Source: Phascolarctobacterium sp. (GTDB lineage Bacteria; Bacillota; Negativicutes; Acidaminococcales; Acidaminococcaceae). From it: a stretch of DNA of 16,236 nucleotides. Under the pieces are notes generated by a model. That model had not been told where the DNA came from, ran no database searches, and saw nothing but the letters and a program-made list of their open reading frames with translations. Of this stretch, positions 14,777 through 16,236 are shown piece after piece. Location of the stretch: contig SFCN01000046.1 in NCBI GenBank assembly GCA_004558595.1, forward strand, positions 1 through 16,236, written 5' to 3'. The position numbers were made by a program, and so were the translations under genes. The stretch's first letter is position 1, and every line of letters starts with the position of its first letter.

Positions 14777-15127
14777 ATGTTGTTTGTATGCTATGACAAA
14801 TGCGGTACTTGTAAAAAGGCCGAAAAATACCTGCTGGATAAGGGCATTAGCCTAGAAAAGCGCGATATTAAAAATGATAAGCCCTCCTTGGAGGAGCTCA
14901 CTGCTTGGTACAAGGCCAGTGGACTGCCACTGAAGCGCTTTTATAATACCAGCGGCAAGCTCTATAAGGAGCTGAATCTGAAGGATAAGATTCCGACCAT
15001 GAGCGAGGAAGAGCAGCTAGCCCTTTTGGCCAGCGATGGTATGCTGGTAAAGCGTCCCATCGTGGTGGATGGTGAGGTCGTGCTCATTGGCTTCAAGCAG
15101 GCCGAGTATGAGGCCAAGGGTCTGTAA
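14777..15127 (+). CDS. ArsC/Spx-fold (YffB/MgsR-like) thioredoxin-type protein
   Basis: This 116-residue protein starts at ATG 14777, 10 nt after GAAAGG. The N-terminal YDKCGTCKKAEKYLLDKG holds a CxxC pair (Cys9, Cys12) at the start of a thioredoxin fold, followed by KRDIKNDKPSLEELTAWYKASG, and near the C-terminus KRPIVVDGEVVLIGFK, the Arg-Pro segment typical of the ArsC/Spx superfamily. Members include arsenate reductases, the RNA-polymerase-binding regulators Spx and MgsR, and the uncharacterised YffB group. The CxxC pair and the absence of ars genes nearby favour a redox protein or Spx-like regulator over an arsenate reductase, but sequence alone does not decide. It is probably co-transcribed with ddh and is the last gene before an inverted-repeat-rich gap. 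Confidence 0.9.
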   Translation: MLFVCYDKCGTCKKAEKYLLDKGISLEKRDIKNDKPSLEELTAWYKASGLPLKRFYNTSGKLYKELNLKDKIPTMSEEEQLALLASDGMLVKRPIVVDGEVVLIGFKQAEYEAKGL

Positions 15128-15173
15128 AAAGAGGATATAATATATACAATATATAACATATGGTATTTATAGC

Positions 15174-15346
15174 GTAAGCGTCAAATAAGCCACCGGCTTA
15201 ATCGGCACTCAATTTAAGGCATTCCACCACATCACACGATTTGGTGGAGTGTTCAATTTAATAGTATACTATCCGTGTAGATGCATTGGTCTGCACGGAT
15301 TTCTCTCTTTTTTGTTGCCTATTTACGTGGTAGAATTGACGCTTAC
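15174..15346. repeat. 11-bp terminal inverted repeat pair, possible small element
   Basis: GTAAGCGTCAA (15174-15184) is the exact reverse complement of TTGACGCTTAC (15336-15346). The 173-bp span contains several smaller hairpins and no gene, which resembles a miniature inverted-repeat element, but no clear target-site duplication is visible outside the arms. A structured RNA closed by this long-range pairing is an alternative. Confidence 0.3.
15273..15313 (+). terminator. Probable terminator downstream of the ddh/ArsC-fold genes
   Basis: CCGTGTAGA (15273-15281) pairs with TCTGCACGG (15290-15298) over 9 bp with one G-T wobble and an 8-nt loop, followed by ATTTCTCTC and six T (15308-15313). 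The T-run is interrupted near the stem, so efficiency is uncertain. In the opposite direction there is no T-run, so it should not terminate the kinase transcript. Confidence 0.5.
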
Positions 15347-15349
15347 TCT

Positions 15350-16236
15350 TTAAGAATCCAATATTTCCTCTATCATTGGTTCAACACCGATATTCTTTAT
15401 GTCGTTAATCAAGTGTTGAGCACTAAATCGGTTGACATCTCTGGCTACAAAGCGCAAAATATTTGCCGCAGTTTCATTTACCACATAAGGAAAATCGCTA
15501 CGGAGAACCAAATAGGCAAATGAGGCAAAGGGGTCATAGGCAACGAAATCTCTTCCGCAAACATCTTGATATGATTTATCTACGCTTTGGATGATATACA
15601 ATGCGTGTTCCTCGCTTGTTTTCATAAACGCTAACAGCACATCAACGAACCCTTTTTTCTTATGAAGAATAGCTATAGATATTTTTTCTGAGCTTAAATC
15701 ATATATGTAGCTTTCGATTTCGTCATCGAAAATTTTTCTTGTGATTTTTTCGCATATCCGTGTTTGGTTTTCTGCTTGTTGCTTATAGGAGACCGCTTTC
15801 TCGAAAAAGATGGATAACTGCTCCGCATCCGCATAACGATATGCAGTATCCGTATTGGTGGCTTTTTCTGCAATACTTCTGTAGGTATGATGTGAATTTT
15901 TGGGGTCTCCTGTCATGATAAAGTTTATAACACGACCGAGAGAATACACATCACTACGTTTATCACCATCTTTGAGCATCATAAACTGTTCCGGTGCACA
16001 GTAATAAAACTGTCCTACTGCGTTGGTATGCATTGTCTGGTGAGAGGTAAAGACGTTCAGGTCTTTACCTAATCCGAAATCTGCGATTTTGATCATTCCA
16101 GAAATAATAAAAATGTTGTTTGCGCTAATATCTCTATGGATAATGTCACGCTTGTGTACTTCTGTCATGATATGAAGAATTTGGCGAATACAATTCAGCT
16201 TTATATCATCCGATAAATTAAATGATTTAACATACT
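15350..16236 (-). CDS. Ser/Thr-type protein kinase, C-terminal part (cut by window end)
   Basis: The minus-strand frame is open from the window edge (16236) to TAA at 15350-15352, so about 294 C-terminal residues are visible and the true start lies outside. An ATG at 16166-16168 falls inside the kinase fold and is not the start: the upstream frame continues with KLNCIRQILHIMTEVHKRD. Visible kinase motifs are HRDISANN (catalytic loop), ADFGLGK (metal binding), YYCAPEQF (activation-segment end) and KRSDVYSLGRVINFIMTG (subdomain IX). The usual HRDLKPxN is altered, with Ile-Ser-Ala in place of Leu-Lys-Pro. About 180 further residues follow without a membrane span or PASTA repeats; the end is helical and could be a repeat-type scaffold. 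Codon use is clearly A+T-richer than in ddh or secA, suggesting acquired DNA. The target is unknown. Confidence 0.85.
   Translation of the reverse strand, partial: YVKSFNLSDDIKLNCIRQILHIMTEVHKRDIIHRDISANNIFIISGMIKIADFGLGKDLNVFTSHQTMHTNAVGQFYYCAPEQFMMLKDGDKRSDVYSLGRVINFIMTGDPKNSHHTYRSIAEKATNTDTAYRYADAEQLSIFFEKAVSYKQQAENQTRICEKITRKIFDDEIESYIYDLSSEKISIAILHKKKGFVDVLLAFMKTSEEHALYIIQSVDKSYQDVCGRDFVAYDPFASFAYLVLRSDFPYVVNETAANILRFVARDVNRFSAQHLINDIKNIGVEPMIEEILDS

Larger units (their letters stand above)
15128..15349. other. Non-coding gap rich in inverted repeats
   Basis: No convincing gene is seen in this stretch of about 220 bases. It starts very A+T-rich (TATAAT at 15136-15141 without a good -35 box). 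It then holds a hairpin TAAGCC/GGCTTA (15186-15200), a second hairpin ATTCCACCA/TGGTGGAGT (15221-15250, 12-nt loop) flanked by a 9-bp direct repeat TCAATTTAA (15209-15217 and 15253-15261), a perfect 12-bp palindrome ATAGTATACTAT (15261-15272) and a terminator-like hairpin (15273-15313). An 11-bp inverted repeat encloses most of it (GTAAGCGTCAA 15174-15184, TTGACGCTTAC 15336-15346). It separates the plus-strand ddh block from the converging minus-strand kinase gene. Confidence 0.6.

Noticed and set aside
14777..15127. Calling the small gene an arsenate reductase (arsC) outright
   Set aside because: It has a CxxC pair like Spx/MgsR/YffB members and there are no ars genes beside it, so only the superfamily is supported.
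15281..15523. Plus-strand open frame of 80 codons
   Set aside because: It starts inside the terminator hairpin and runs antisense to the kinase, with no ribosome binding site.
16166..16168. Minus-strand ATG as the start of the kinase
   Set aside because: It lies between kinase motifs, and the upstream frame continues in a normal kinase helix to the window edge.
1..16236. CRISPR array, tRNA or rRNA genes, or a complete insertion sequence
   Set aside because: No regularly spaced direct repeats, cloverleaf-like segment, rRNA-like stretch or transposase gene was seen.

Overview
The window looks like chromosome of a diderm Firmicute of the class Negativicutes (a Phascolarctobacterium/Acidaminococcus-like organism is my best guess). 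I infer this from gene order and gene content, not from a database match. The reasons are a secA-prfB pair followed by csaB, ftsE, ftsX, an M23 peptidase and an S41 peptidase; a one-step diaminopimelate dehydrogenase; frequent TTG/GTG starts with strong GGAGG-type ribosome binding sites; and a low-to-moderate G+C core.

Layout. (1) 1-2634: two accessory-looking genes, the C-terminal part of an AAA-type ATPase with a winged-helix tail, and a 669-residue protein of unknown function with a coiled coil and a small basic C-terminal domain. (2) 2635-2900: a dense regulatory stretch holding a promoter, a very short hairpin-rich transcribed segment, an intrinsic terminator, and a second promoter whose -35 box overlaps the terminator T-run, all just upstream of secA. 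(3) 2901-13677: a tightly packed, same-strand housekeeping and envelope block: secA, prfB (with its programmed +1 frameshift), a multi-membrane-span DUF5693-like protein, csaB, ftsE, ftsX, an EnvC-like M23 endopeptidase and a CtpA/CtpB-type S41 protease. Most junctions overlap or are shorter than 25 nt, so co-transcription is likely. (4) 13678-15127: ddh and a small ArsC/Spx-fold thioredoxin-like protein. (5) 15128-15349: a non-coding stretch full of inverted repeats, with a likely terminator. (6) 15350-16236, minus strand: the C-terminal part of an A+T-richer Ser/Thr-type protein kinase that continues beyond the window.

How the genes fit together. SecA moves envelope proteins across the membrane. 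FtsE/FtsX probably gate the EnvC-like M23 cell-wall hydrolase at division, and the S41 protease is well placed to process envelope substrates, possibly that hydrolase. CsaB, translationally coupled to the DUF5693-like membrane protein, should pyruvylate a cell-wall glycan that S-layer-homology domains can bind. Ddh supplies meso-diaminopimelate for peptidoglycan and lysine. The middle block is therefore mainly a cell-envelope and division neighbourhood, and the two ends look like accessory DNA.

The most promising places for something new are the 669-residue protein beside the ATPase, the promoter-terminator-promoter arrangement before secA, the inverted-repeat-rich gap at 15128-15349, and the kinase with an altered catalytic loop (HRDISANN).
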